21,477 bases of DNA, from NCBI GenBank assembly GCA_018644785.1, contig JABGPV010000043.1, positions 2,931 to 24,407 on the forward strand. The letters are read 5' to 3'. Both the position numbers and the translations under genes were made by a program. The stretch is from Deltaproteobacteria bacterium. Its GTDB lineage: Bacteria > Desulfobacterota > DSM-4660 > Desulfatiglandales > Desulfatiglandaceae. Shown here one piece after another: positions 7,553-16,002 of this stretch (position 1 is the first letter of the stretch; each line of letters begins with the position of its first letter). The notes beneath the pieces were generated by a model. It ran no database searches. It had not been told where the DNA came from and saw only the letters and a program-made list of their open reading frames with translations.

Positions 7553-8527
7553 GTGAGATTACCCAAATTCCGATATGTGGCACCCGAAAACATCAAGGAG
7601 GTCTCAACGATCCTGCTTGATGAACCCGGCGCGAAAATTCTCGCTGGAGGAACTGACATCCTGCCAAATATGAAGCACAGGGTTGAGCTGCCTTCAGTTT
7701 TGGTCAATATCAAGAAGATCCCTGAACTGAACTCTATTCAGCAGGACAATGGCGACATAAGGATCGGCGCCCTTACACCGCTTAAGAAGGTATATGAATC
7801 TCCAATTATAACAGAAAACTTATCGGCTCTCGCATCTGCCGCTTCTTCCGTAGGCTCATATCACCATCAGACAATGGGCACCATAGGGGGAAACATATGC
7901 CAGCAAAACAGGTGTAAGTACTATAATCAATCCCAATGGTGGCGGAGCAGCAGACCCACCTGTTTTAAAGCCGGCGGAGAGATCTGTCATGTGGTAAACA
8001 AAAAAGAGATCTGTTACTCCTGTTACTGCGGTGATGTGGCGCCGGCTCTTTTGGTGTTGGATGCAAGGATTATTGTACAGAGCAAAGATAATTCGAGGGA
8101 GATACCTTTGGATACGCTTTTCTCAGGAAATGGAAAGGCGCATTTGAATTTAGAAGAGGGAGAGATCCTGACCGAGATTATCATTCCCGGAGAGGCCAGG
8201 GATGGATTCTCCACTTATATAAAAATCGCGAATCGCGAAAGCATCGATTTCCCTATTGTGGGGGCAGCTTTCCGGGGATCCGTGAAGAAAAAAGAATACA
8301 GGGTGGCTTTCACGGCTGTGGATCGAAAACCTGTGAGGGGTAGTCGTGTTGAAGCGTTTCTGAAGGGAAAGAATCTGAGTGAGAAACTCCTGGAGGAGGC
8401 AAATCAGATCGCATCCAAAGAGGCGAGTCCGGCTAAAACGTCAACCTACTCGCCATCCTATAAAAGAAGGATGATGGGACTGCTGCTTCGAAGCGCAATA
8501 CAGGAAGCCACGGGGAGGGAAGAATAA
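7553..8527 (+). CDS. FAD subunit of a 4-hydroxybenzoyl-CoA reductase-type enzyme, with extra [4Fe-4S] loop
   Basis: This is the medium, FAD-binding subunit of a xanthine-oxidase-family molybdenum hydroxylase. FAD motifs AGGTDILPNMK (31-41) and TMGTIGGNIC (108-116) are present. Right after the second motif is the roughly 40-residue insertion characteristic of 4-hydroxybenzoyl-CoA reductase beta subunits (NRCKYYNQS...C...CHVV...C). Cys 121, 137, 145 and 154 match the spacing of the [4Fe-4S] ligands known in the Thauera enzyme, each offset by one residue. That extra cluster is a hallmark of enzymes running in the reductive direction. The start is GTG, with AGGAGG 7 bases upstream. The stop overlaps the next gene by one base. 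Confidence 0.88.
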   Translation: MRLPKFRYVAPENIKEVSTILLDEPGAKILAGGTDILPNMKHRVELPSVLVNIKKIPELNSIQQDNGDIRIGALTPLKKVYESPIITENLSALASAASSVGSYHHQTMGTIGGNICQQNRCKYYNQSQWWRSSRPTCFKAGGEICHVVNKKEICYSCYCGDVAPALLVLDARIIVQSKDNSREIPLDTLFSGNGKAHLNLEEGEILTEIIIPGEARDGFSTYIKIANRESIDFPIVGAAFRGSVKKKEYRVAFTAVDRKPVRGSRVEAFLKGKNLSEKLLEEANQIASKEASPAKTSTYSPSYKRRMMGLLLRSAIQEATGREE

Positions 8528-9003
8528 TGAAACAGGGTATTGAACTGAGGATTAATGGCGACAATTATGAGGTGCTTGTTTCCCCGAATAACACACTCCT
8601 TGAGGTTTTGAGAGACAACCTGGGGCTAATGGGTACGAAGCGCGGATGCGATCTGGGTGCTTGCGGCGCCTGCACGGTGCTGATAAACGGAGAGACCGCT
8701 CTGTCGTGCATAATGCTTGCCATGGATGCGGTCGGCAAGGAGATCGAAACCATAGAGGGCGTCGAAGAGGCAGGTCTTCTCCATCCCCTGCAAACGGCAT
8801 TTGTAGAAAAAGGCGGGCTCCAGTGCGGATTCTGTACGCCTGGGATGATTCTGACCGCCAAGACCATATTGGATGAAGAGGACCATCCCACAGAGGACAC
8901 CATAAAGAAAAAGATGGCCGGCAATCTCTGCCGTTGCACCGGTTATAAGAAGATCGTTGAGGCGGTGATGAGCGTAAGTGAACAGGCCGGGGAGGGCAGA
9001 TAA
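8527..9003 (+). CDS. [2Fe-2S] subunit of the molybdenum hydroxylase
   Basis: This is the small iron-sulfur subunit (158 residues). The plant-type ferredoxin cluster is bound by Cys 41, 46, 49 and 61 (GCDLGACGACTV). The second, helical-domain cluster is bound by Cys 100, 103, 135 and 137 (QCGFCTPGMIL and NLCRCTGY). It carries electrons between the Mo site and the FAD subunit. Its ATG overlaps the stop of the FAD subunit (TAATG) and it ends one base before the large-subunit start, so the three form one operon. Confidence 0.95.
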   Translation: MKQGIELRINGDNYEVLVSPNNTLLEVLRDNLGLMGTKRGCDLGACGACTVLINGETALSCIMLAMDAVGKEIETIEGVEEAGLLHPLQTAFVEKGGLQCGFCTPGMILTAKTILDEEDHPTEDTIKKKMAGNLCRCTGYKKIVEAVMSVSEQAGEGR

Positions 9004-9004
9004 A

Positions 9005-11287
9005 ATGGAAAATGACTTGAACGTTGTGGGCCAAAGATTGCCCATGCATGATGCGGCGGCAAAGGCAAAAGGGACGGCACAGTTTACAGATGACATTACT
9101 TTTCCCGGAATGCTCCATGGCAGGATACTCAGAAGCCCTTTCGCCCATGCGAAGATCCTCCGCATCGATACGAAAAAAGCCGAGAAACTGCCCGGCGTAA
9201 AAGGTGTGGTAACGGGTCGGGATATCCCGGACCGTCTTTATGGGATCGTCCCCAAGGCGAGAGATGAGTATGCCCTCGCCAAAGACAAAGTCCGCTACAT
9301 TGGCGATGACGTGGCCGCGGTTTGTGCCATTGACCCCGAGATCGCCGAAGAGGCCATCGAACTTATTAAAGTGGACTATGAAGAACTGCCTGCCGTATTC
9401 GATCCCTTTGAGGCCAAAAAAGAGGGCGCGCCAGTCATTCACGAAGGCATAAATAATAATACATCCTTTGCCATCAAAAAAGAATTCGGTGATGTCAAAA
9501 AGGCGTTTGCCGAATCCGATGCTATTTTTGAAGACACCTTTTTCTCCCAGCCCGTCAATCACGCCCCCATGGAACCCCACGCCGCCATTGCTCAGTATGA
9601 TCCTTTGAAGGGAGAAGTTACCCTCTGGTCTTCAACCCAGATTCCTTTTTTCCTTCGAAGAAACCTGTCCAATACGCTTCAAATTCCGGAAAGCAAGGTG
9701 CGGGTCATCAAACCCAAGGTCGGCGGCGGTTTCGGCCAGAAGATCGATATGTTTGCCAAGGATTTCTGTGCGGCCTGGTTTGCCATGCATCTGGGCAAAC
9801 CCGTAAAATTCACATATGATCGCGAAGAAGTTTTTATCTCCACCCGTCAAAGGCACCCCATGTATATTACCGTTAAGACCGGGATGAAAAAGGACGGAAC
9901 CATCCTTGCGCAAAAATTTAAGTCGTATGCCGATGGAGGGGCTTACAACAGTACGGCGCCTACGATGATGGCCCTGTCATGTTTTTTTCTGATGATCCCA
10001 TACAAGGTTCCGAATCTGTTTTATGAGGGGTACCATGTTTATACGAACAAACCCGTGGGAGGCGCCATGCGTGGACACGGTATCCCCCAGGCCCGTTTCG
10101 CCGTTGAACGCCAATTGGATCTGATGGCCGCGCGACTCGGGCTGGATCCAACCGAGATCCGCTTAAAAAACAGCATCCATGCCGGGGAGCCCCATTCGGC
10201 CGGTTTTATCATCAATACCTGCGGATTTTACGACTCCGTGAAAAAAGCCGCCGACGCCATAGGATGGAAGGAAAAAAGAGGAAAACTCCCCTTCGGCAGA
10301 GGGGTGGGTCTCGCGGGCGCATCTTTTCCAAGCGGGGTCAGTAATATGAGCCATATCAGCTCCGGCTCGGTGGTGCAGTTGGGACGGGACGGTGCCGTGA
10401 ATGTGCTGTCAGGTGCGGCAGACATCGGACAGGGCGCTGAAACCGTGATCAGCCAGATCGTCGCGGAAGAATTGGGCGTACTTCTCGAAGATGTCAGGAT
10501 AACAGCAGCCGACACGGGCCTTACCCCCCTTGATCCCGGCACTTTCGGAAGCGGGGTGACGGTCAGGGCTGGAAACGCAGCGAGATTGGCCGCTTTAGAA
10601 GCAAAAGAGAAACTGTTCGAATTTGTTGCCGGAAAGCTTGAAGCCAACCCTGAAGACCTGGTGGCGAGGAACAGGGAGATATTCGTCAAGGGCTCTCCCG
10701 GAACGAAGATCAGCATGAAAGATGCCATAAAGGGATACCAGTACGCTGATCTTCCCATGCCCATCGTGGGCAGGGGGTCATGGATGGCGCCGGCTGATGA
10801 ACCGACTACCTTGTTCAAACAGGATGGTAATTTCGCACCCAATTATTCTTTTATGACCCAGGCGGCTGAAGTCGAAGTGGATCTCATTACCGGTCAGGTA
10901 AAACTCTTGCGGATGGTCACGGCCCATGACTGCGGCAGGCCCATTAACCCCATGCTGGTTGAAGGCCAATTAGAAGGCTCCGTTGTGGGTGGTATGGGAC
11001 AGGCCCTGTATGAAGATGTGATTGTTGAAAAGGGGCAGGTGATGAACCCTTCATTTCTGGATTACGGTTTCCCCACTTTTCTTGAGATGCCGGAAATTGA
11101 GGCCATTGAAGTCGAAACGGATGATCCCATCGGGCCGTTCGGGGCCAAAGAGGCGGGGGAAGGGACGCAGTTGTCTCCGGCGCCTGCCATCGTCAATGCC
11201 ATCTATGATGCCATCGGTGTGGATTTTATGGAACTTCCCATAACCCCGGAGAAAATCCTCAAGGCCTTAGACAAAAAAGGAAAATAA
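9005..11287 (+). CDS. Molybdopterin-binding catalytic subunit, 4-hydroxybenzoyl-CoA reductase-like
   Basis: This is the large subunit (760 residues), holding the molybdopterin cytosine dinucleotide cofactor. It has the N-terminal a/b hammerhead (KAKGTAQFTDDI...GRILRSPFAHA). GGGFGQK (240-246), RGHGIPQARFA, GAADIGQGAETV and the C-terminal GPFGAKEAGEG (near 715, with the likely catalytic Glu) are the cofactor and active-site motifs. I choose the ATG at 9005, preceded by GGGGAGGG, over an in-frame GTG at 8978 inside the previous gene. Gene order is FAD-[2Fe-2S]-Mo. No Mo-cofactor sulfurtransferase or insertion chaperone gene is adjacent. A dearomatising reductase that removes a phenolic hydroxyl is the best guess, based on the FAD subunit insertion. 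Confidence 0.92.
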   Translation: MENDLNVVGQRLPMHDAAAKAKGTAQFTDDITFPGMLHGRILRSPFAHAKILRIDTKKAEKLPGVKGVVTGRDIPDRLYGIVPKARDEYALAKDKVRYIGDDVAAVCAIDPEIAEEAIELIKVDYEELPAVFDPFEAKKEGAPVIHEGINNNTSFAIKKEFGDVKKAFAESDAIFEDTFFSQPVNHAPMEPHAAIAQYDPLKGEVTLWSSTQIPFFLRRNLSNTLQIPESKVRVIKPKVGGGFGQKIDMFAKDFCAAWFAMHLGKPVKFTYDREEVFISTRQRHPMYITVKTGMKKDGTILAQKFKSYADGGAYNSTAPTMMALSCFFLMIPYKVPNLFYEGYHVYTNKPVGGAMRGHGIPQARFAVERQLDLMAARLGLDPTEIRLKNSIHAGEPHSAGFIINTCGFYDSVKKAADAIGWKEKRGKLPFGRGVGLAGASFPSGVSNMSHISSGSVVQLGRDGAVNVLSGAADIGQGAETVISQIVAEELGVLLEDVRITAADTGLTPLDPGTFGSGVTVRAGNAARLAALEAKEKLFEFVAGKLEANPEDLVARNREIFVKGSPGTKISMKDAIKGYQYADLPMPIVGRGSWMAPADEPTTLFKQDGNFAPNYSFMTQAAEVEVDLITGQVKLLRMVTAHDCGRPINPMLVEGQLEGSVVGGMGQALYEDVIVEKGQVMNPSFLDYGFPTFLEMPEIEAIEVETDDPIGPFGAKEAGEGTQLSPAPAIVNAIYDAIGVDFMELPITPEKILKALDKKGK

Positions 11288-11324
11288 ATAGGGCGGATAA
11301 TTCCGGGGACACGAGGACGGATGC

Positions 11325-11346
11325 CGATGCATTCGAGCATCGTTTT
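11325..11346 (+). terminator. Weak hairpin terminator candidate after the Mo operon
   Basis: CGATGC and GCATCG form a 6-bp stem with a 6-base loop, followed by TTTT. It lies 38 bases past the large-subunit stop, between convergent genes. Confidence 0.4.
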
Positions 11347-11378
11347 ATCGGGTGAGCTTGCTCGTTTACTTTGATGCG

Positions 11379-12248
11379 TCACCCGACCGTCGAACCGCCC
11401 GACGCCCTGACCCTCTCCAGGAAAGCTTCCAGCTTCCCATAGTGGGAGCCTCTCCAGTAAACCTTTCCGCAGCCGGTGCACCCGCTGAAGTCGAAGAAGT
11501 GCTTTTTCGTGAGCGGCTCCAGGCGCGGTAGAATCTCTTCCTTCAGCACCGGGGCCAGGTGAGAATTGCAAACCATGCACCTCGTGAACGGTTTTATCGA
11601 TCTTGTCAGATCGAAGCGGTGCATCACCTCGGCGCATTGTTCTTCCGGATCATTCGAGCGAATGAAAAGCCCCCGGTTCACGACCCGCCGCATGAGGAGT
11701 TTCCGGTTCCGGGTCAGGAGCACCCGTTTTTCTATTGTAACAGATTCGAGTAGCGCTTCAGTGGAAGTATTATTCGAGAATTCTGTGTCGAAGCCGAGGA
11801 ACCTTAGTTTCTTCGCAAGGGCGCCTAGATGCACGTCGGAGACGAACCGGAGATCGCGGAACGGCCGACCCATGAGCCTTGTCACACCCGAAATGTCCAG
11901 CGATTCGAAAACCGGGTATACGGAAATATCATCCCCGCCGTTGATCAATTGGTCAAAGTCTGCCGATATACCGTTAACCAGGATCAGGTCCACCTCGGTA
12001 TGCGGCACGCCGCACGATTCGATGCAGTCCTTCAACGACGTGTTGTGCCTGTAAATCCGCGTGAAGCGGGTCTTCCGACGGGATTTCCGGAGGAAATCGT
12101 TCAACTCCTCGTAGAAGCGTATCCATATGGTGATTGTGCTTATACCTGACATGTGAGCCATCAGCCTGTCGGACCGGGACCGGGTTTCTTCCGCCAGCCC
12201 CGGCATCGCCATGTCGGAACGATCAGATCGATGCGCTTGCTCTTTCAC
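11379..12248 (-). CDS. Mut7-C RNase domain protein with N-terminal ubiquitin-like domain
   Basis: This 289-residue cytoplasmic protein has a beta-grasp ubiquitin-like domain at about 39-118 (ITIWIRFYEELNDFL...VNGISADFDQLINGGDDISVYP). A Mut7-C PIN-like RNase domain follows (about 130-275), with FVSDVHLGALAKKLRFLG containing the first acidic residue (D138). A zinc ribbon is formed by CMVC (224-227) and CTGC (257-260). The usual TRDR element reads LLTRNRKLL here, so one acidic position is Asn. The ATG overlaps the glycosyltransferase stop by 4 bases. The first 35 residues look poorly conserved, and a later start (M30 or M33) is possible. The family is widespread but its substrate is not established. 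Confidence 0.85.
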   Translation of the reverse strand: MKEQAHRSDRSDMAMPGLAEETRSRSDRLMAHMSGISTITIWIRFYEELNDFLRKSRRKTRFTRIYRHNTSLKDCIESCGVPHTEVDLILVNGISADFDQLINGGDDISVYPVFESLDISGVTRLMGRPFRDLRFVSDVHLGALAKKLRFLGFDTEFSNNTSTEALLESVTIEKRVLLTRNRKLLMRRVVNRGLFIRSNDPEEQCAEVMHRFDLTRSIKPFTRCMVCNSHLAPVLKEEILPRLEPLTKKHFFDFSGCTGCGKVYWRGSHYGKLEAFLERVRASGGSTVG

Positions 12249-13528
12249 ATATTCAAGGACATTTTCACCGATTGCTCGATAAATTGAATAGCGCGTTCCA
12301 CCCCATCTTCCATCCGAATCTTTTCACCCAGTGCTGCTGCCCTTTTGCGCATACTCTCACTCGTGACGGCCACTTGTATTGCTGCAGCCAGATTTTCAAC
12401 AGTTAGTTTTTTCTGCGGAATGGGTTCCGGCCCGACACCAATTTCAGATATGCAGCTGCCCCAGAAAGGTTGGTCTCCGAAAAAGGGACAGATAATGGTA
12501 GGCTTCCCCGCCCGTAAACCAGCGGCGGTTGTGCCCGCCCCGCCATGGTGCACCACGGCGGCTACGCGAGGCAACAACCAGTTGTGCGGCGCTTGATCAA
12601 TTACAAACATGGTCTCTGGAAGGAGCGACGCTTCAAGCCCCCCCCAGCCGGTCGCGATGATGCCGCGCTGCCCTGATTTCTTCAAAGCTTCGGTGACGAC
12701 GGTTGTGGTCCTGGCGGGATTCCTGCCGGCGATGCTTCCGAACCCGATATAAACCGGCGGCGAACCGGCAGCGAGGAAATCCACCAACGCCCTCGAAGGC
12801 GCCCAGTTCTCATCTCCATTGAGGAACCAGTAGCCTGTAACCACAGTCGTCTCGGGCCAGTCGTCCGGCCGGGGAATAACATGCGAACTGTAGGAGTACA
12901 TGATGGGAACCGGTTGACCGTTTCTTCGCGTCAGCGTGCCGGCCGTGATCCGCCGGGGAGGCAATTCCAGAATCTCCCTGCGCCATGTGTTTATGGTCTT
13001 TCCATATATGGCCGCAGCATACCGCAAAAAAGAATAGCTCAATTTGTTGAACCAGCCGCCAAGTTTCACCCTGGAAAACAGAACACATGGAAATGCTCGG
13101 GTTGGAGCCAACAGGGGTAAAGGAATGCTTATGAATAGGGGCACATCCAGCTTTTCCGCAATGTCATAGCCGCCTGCGGCCTTTGGGTGGTAAATAATAA
13201 CGTCCGAGCCTTGCGCTGCTTTCCATTCTTCTTCAAGCATGCGGCGCATGATCGGATTAAACTGCTTTGATACACGGGCAGCCGTTTTTAGCCAGCCGAA
13301 CGTCCCGCCTGATGATTCGATGGCCTCGTGGCCACGGTCGCTTATGAGGAAACGGCTCATCTCATCGTTCATGAAACCATAATCAAGGCCGTATTGCGTT
13401 ATGAAACTCTGGAAACCAGAGTGCGTACAGATCTTCACTTGGTGACCGGTCTTCTTCAGACCCAGTCCTAATGCTACAAAAGGCTGAACATCTCCGCGTG
13501 ATCCCGCCGTGATAATCGCAACCTTCAT
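12245..13528 (-). CDS. GT1-family (UDP-glucosyl/rhamnosyl transferase-like) glycosyltransferase
   Basis: This is a 427-residue GT-B-fold enzyme similar to sterol glucosyltransferases and antibiotic or lipid glycosyltransferases. The N-terminal motif AGSRGDVQPFVALGLGLKKTGH (about 7-28) is diagnostic. The C-terminal donor-binding region contains APHNWLLPRVAAVVHHGG followed by AGTTAAGLRAGKPTI and PFFGDQPFWG. The sugar donor and acceptor cannot be read. It has no signal peptide. GGATTGGA lies just before the ATG. It lies between an alpha/beta hydrolase and the Mut7-C gene on the same strand, which suggests a shared operon. Confidence 0.9.
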   Translation of the reverse strand: MKVAIITAGSRGDVQPFVALGLGLKKTGHQVKICTHSGFQSFITQYGLDYGFMNDEMSRFLISDRGHEAIESSGGTFGWLKTAARVSKQFNPIMRRMLEEEWKAAQGSDVIIYHPKAAGGYDIAEKLDVPLFISIPLPLLAPTRAFPCVLFSRVKLGGWFNKLSYSFLRYAAAIYGKTINTWRREILELPPRRITAGTLTRRNGQPVPIMYSYSSHVIPRPDDWPETTVVTGYWFLNGDENWAPSRALVDFLAAGSPPVYIGFGSIAGRNPARTTTVVTEALKKSGQRGIIATGWGGLEASLLPETMFVIDQAPHNWLLPRVAAVVHHGGAGTTAAGLRAGKPTIICPFFGDQPFWGSCISEIGVGPEPIPQKKLTVENLAAAIQVAVTSESMRKRAAALGEKIRMEDGVERAIQFIEQSVKMSLNM

Positions 13529-13582
13529 TGTTCCAATCCGCCCACATTAAAAAGGTTTTGACAGCCAAACAAACCGCTGCGG

Positions 13583-14383
13583 CTATCCTTCTGCTAAGAA
13601 GGTCAAGACATCATCATCAAATTTTCTCTTTATTCTTGGCGGAAATTTGTGACCAACCGCCTCATAGAAACGCTGTGTTACGTTTGGAATTCCCTCTGCC
13701 GTCTCATTAATGAGCGGCGCCGGGTAAAAAATATCATCAGTCCCCCCGACGATCAGAGTGGGCGCCTTGATTTCACCGAGGCGATCTGAGGTATCATGAT
13801 CAAGATCAGCATTAATCGTCACAACGTAATCGGAGGGATCATCGGGTGCGCCTGCCAGCGTCCTGCCAAACAGGCGCATGATCAGCTTGAATAGCAGCCT
13901 CCCCATTTTTCCGCTGTACATAACAGCTGAGCTCACATGGATATCTGTCCATCTATTTTGAATCGCCCATTCTCTCCAGCGCTTTAATAATTCTCTTCCT
14001 TGTTCACCAATCTTACAGGCAGTGGACCCCAGGACCAATCGCTTCACAAGCTGAGGATAGTCCGCCGCAAAATGCTGAGCAATTTCACCGCCAGTCGAAA
14101 GGCCCATGATGTCAGGTGGTGCGCTGAATTCATCTTTTATCATTTGTGCATAATCGTCAGACATGTCACGTGTTGTGTAACCTTCCGGCAATCCCGGCTT
14201 CCGTGTCACTAAGAATACTGAGTAATTCTTTAAGTAGGCTTTAAAAGCCACCTTGAGCATTTGAAGATTCATCCCCGCAGGGGCCTTGTTTTCCACTCCC
14301 AACCCGTCGAAAATGACGATGGCATCAGATTCGCAGCCGATACGGGCATACGGAAGACCACAGTCGAAAAACCCTGATTTCAT
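13583..14383 (-). CDS. Alpha/beta hydrolase
   Basis: This 266-residue alpha/beta-hydrolase-fold protein has a nucleophile elbow GLSTGG, an acid residue in GGTDDIF and a histidine in VGHKFP near the C-terminus, which gives a complete Ser-Asp-His triad. Helical cap residues lie between the elbow and the acid. I start at the ATG at 14383, which has GAGAAG upstream. The frame stays open to a GTG at 14482, but that extension has no ribosome-binding site and no family-like sequence. The substrate is unknown; an esterase or lipase-like role is the generic expectation. It is 54 bases upstream of the glycosyltransferase. Confidence 0.82.
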   Translation of the reverse strand: MKSGFFDCGLPYARIGCESDAIVIFDGLGVENKAPAGMNLQMLKVAFKAYLKNYSVFLVTRKPGLPEGYTTRDMSDDYAQMIKDEFSAPPDIMGLSTGGEIAQHFAADYPQLVKRLVLGSTACKIGEQGRELLKRWREWAIQNRWTDIHVSSAVMYSGKMGRLLFKLIMRLFGRTLAGAPDDPSDYVVTINADLDHDTSDRLGEIKAPTLIVGGTDDIFYPAPLINETAEGIPNVTQRFYEAVGHKFPPRIKRKFDDDVLTFLAEG

Positions 14384-15384
14384 CTCATCACTTCTCTCAA
14401 ACACAATCAGCCCCTGATCCCTAGAAAGATAGTCAAAAATATTTGTGGAATATGAGGACCCTCCGATTCCACAATACTGCACTATCTTTGTATGGCCTTT
14501 AAACCAAATTTCATCGATTTTCAGGCGGATGCAAACACAAAAATCAAAACATACTCAACGCGGAATACAATCGCCAGCCTTGGAATCACAGCTTTTGTCT
14601 TTACGGTCTAATTTCCATGTACCGTAACAGGAAATAGATGAGATCTTCAACAAAAATAGCAAATTCAGGAATTCACACAGCAACAAGAGGTAAGGTATCG
14701 AGGGTGTATGATACCAGCAGGCGAACCGGCGATTTCGATCAGTCGCTGTATCTTATGCCTTGTCAGGTGACGGCGGCACTAAAAGACACACAATCCCTCT
14801 GGGCGGATCTTGCTTCGTGTGACGAGCGGCCACGGGCCTGGCGTCAAACTGTTGGGTTCGAAAGGCGACCGTCCTGGGGAAACATCAAACCCACCTCCAG
14901 GACGTTGCCGAAAAATCCGGCGAAAACAAAAAACCATCGCAATAATCTGGAGCATCATGAAGAAGTTCTGCCAGAAGCCCTCCGTCAATCCACCCCAATT
15001 TCAACGGTTGCCATTTCTTCTTCTGCACGATCCAGGTGCTCAGCGTTCGTCTTGGGAAAACAGCCATCGGTCTATCGAGCGTTATCCTTACGGTTCTGTT
15101 ATCGAGGGCAGCAATTTCTTTAACAAATTCCCAATAGGCATATTACCTCGGAATTTGAAATTTCTTAAATATCCACCCGGTAAATATGACATCTTCGGGA
15201 ATCCATTGCAGTTTGGCAATTCAAAAATGGAGGATAGGGTGAGTACTTACGATCCAGTTGGGAAGCGAATCTGGATAGATAGTACCCGGTTGCGAATGCG
15301 AATTCTGAAATGCCGAAAGTGTACGGCACTGCATTGCCCTAATTCCTAAATGATTGCAGCGCTATATGCTCTACAACTAAAAAC
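14384..15384. other. Gene-poor stretch, no recognisable gene
   Basis: About 1 kb separates the minus-strand hydrolase from the sigma-54 promoter. Several overlapping ORFs of 60-180 codons exist on both strands (for example 14638-15123 plus and 14885-15067 minus), but none shows a family motif or a good ribosome-binding site. An imperfectly explained inverted repeat CGTCCTGG (14870-14877) / CCAGGACG (14897-14904) is present. The mixed frames suggest decayed sequence, but no source element could be identified. Confidence 0.5.
15311..15328. promoter_or_regulatory. Inverted repeat TGCCG-N8-CGGCA, candidate enhancer site
   Basis: Five-bp arms (15311-15315 and 15324-15328) lie about 60-75 bases upstream of the sigma-54 core. 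That is the zone where bacterial enhancer-binding proteins usually bind. Short arms make this tentative. Confidence 0.25.
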
Positions 15385-15400
15385 TGGCATGCTCTTTGCT
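15385..15400 (+). promoter_or_regulatory. Sigma-54 (RpoN) promoter
   Basis: TGGCATGCTCTTTGCT matches the -24/-12 consensus TGGCACG-N4-TTGCW with one mismatch, and GG and GC are exactly 10 bases apart. It lies about 57 bases upstream of the ZraP-like gene. E. coli zraP is also sigma-54-dependent, which fits. Confidence 0.75.
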
Positions 15401-15456
15401 CTGATAAATATCTAAAACAAAACGATCATCCATTCAATAAAGAAGGAGGGCTTACA

Positions 15457-15777
15457 ATGAAACGATTTGCTATTCTGGTAGGAAGTATCATGTTTGTAGT
15501 CATGTCATCCTATTCGGTTTTTGCTTGGGGACCCATGTGGAGCGGTGGTGGACCGGGGGACTGTTGGCAGAATTCACGAAGTTACGACAGGGTCAATCAA
15601 GTACAGCAAGCAAAAGTGGATCGACTCAACAATAAAGTATATGAGGAAAGGGCGCAGCTGAGAGAAAGGGCTTGGGCCAAAAGGGCTGATCTGAGAGTAA
15701 ACCCGAATGCGCCCACTCCCTATGGGGGAAACGGGAGACGCGGTGGCGGCTATGGGCCGGGAAGCTGCTGGAATTGA
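15457..15777 (+). CDS. Small secreted ZraP/CpxP-like protein
   Basis: This 106-residue protein has a clear Sec signal peptide (MKRFAILVGSIMFVVMSS..., cleavage near VFA at residue 23). A charged helical segment follows (about 46-82, with LNNKVYEERAQLRERAWAK), then a Gly/Pro-rich tail with two terminal-region cysteines overall. Short periplasmic helical proteins of this shape belong to the zinc-resistance-associated (ZraP/CpxP-like) group, which buffer metals or act as chaperones under envelope stress. AAGGAGGG lies 7 bases upstream of the ATG. A sigma-54 promoter precedes it. The family assignment rests on architecture rather than a unique motif. Confidence 0.7.
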   Translation: MKRFAILVGSIMFVVMSSYSVFAWGPMWSGGGPGDCWQNSRSYDRVNQVQQAKVDRLNNKVYEERAQLRERAWAKRADLRVNPNAPTPYGGNGRRGGGYGPGSCWN

Positions 15778-15803
15778 TAGTGAGAAAAATGTCATCAGGA
15801 GGG

Positions 15804-15851
15804 AGCTAGGCTCCCGCCCCGCACAATCCGGATTTGTAATGAATTGTGCGG
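15804..15851 (+). other. Pair of strong hairpins between two secreted-protein genes
   Basis: GGGAGC-TAG-GCTCCC is followed by a 9-bp perfect stem CCGCACAAT (15819-15827) / ATTGTGCGG (15843-15851). The loop region includes a self-complementary AATCCGGATT. No U-tract follows, so this is not a classic terminator. An mRNA-stabilising or attenuating element is possible. Confidence 0.45.
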
Positions 15852-15876
15852 AAATCAACCGTATAGGAGCTTCATA

Positions 15877-15987
15877 ATGAAAGTGAAAAGAACTTTTTCT
15901 ATGGTTTTGACCGGGAGGAATACAAACGAATGCAACAGGCTCTTGGCGGAAGTTCCGAATAAGGAGTTGAACCGGGAAGAGGCATGA
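15877..15987 (+). CDS. Possible 36-residue ORF or gene remnant
   Basis: An ATG with TAGGAGC upstream opens a 36-codon frame ending TGA at 15985. Halfway through, the +1 frame reads like ordinary protein (FDREEYKRMQQALGGSSE, then stop). It could be a frameshifted remnant of a longer gene or a genuine small peptide. No family is recognised. Confidence 0.3.
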   Translation: MKVKRTFSMVLTGRNTNECNRLLAEVPNKELNREEA

Positions 15988-16002
15988 AGGAGTAATTTTG
16001 CT

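Noticed and set aside
8552..9580. Minus-strand ORF of 342 codons opposite the Mo operon
   Set aside because: It lies wholly antisense to the [2Fe-2S] and Mo subunits, has no family motif and is a codon-bias shadow.
10228..10842. Minus-strand ORF of 204 codons opposite the Mo subunit
   Set aside because: It is antisense to conserved molybdopterin-binding sequence, with low-complexity Ser/Pro content.
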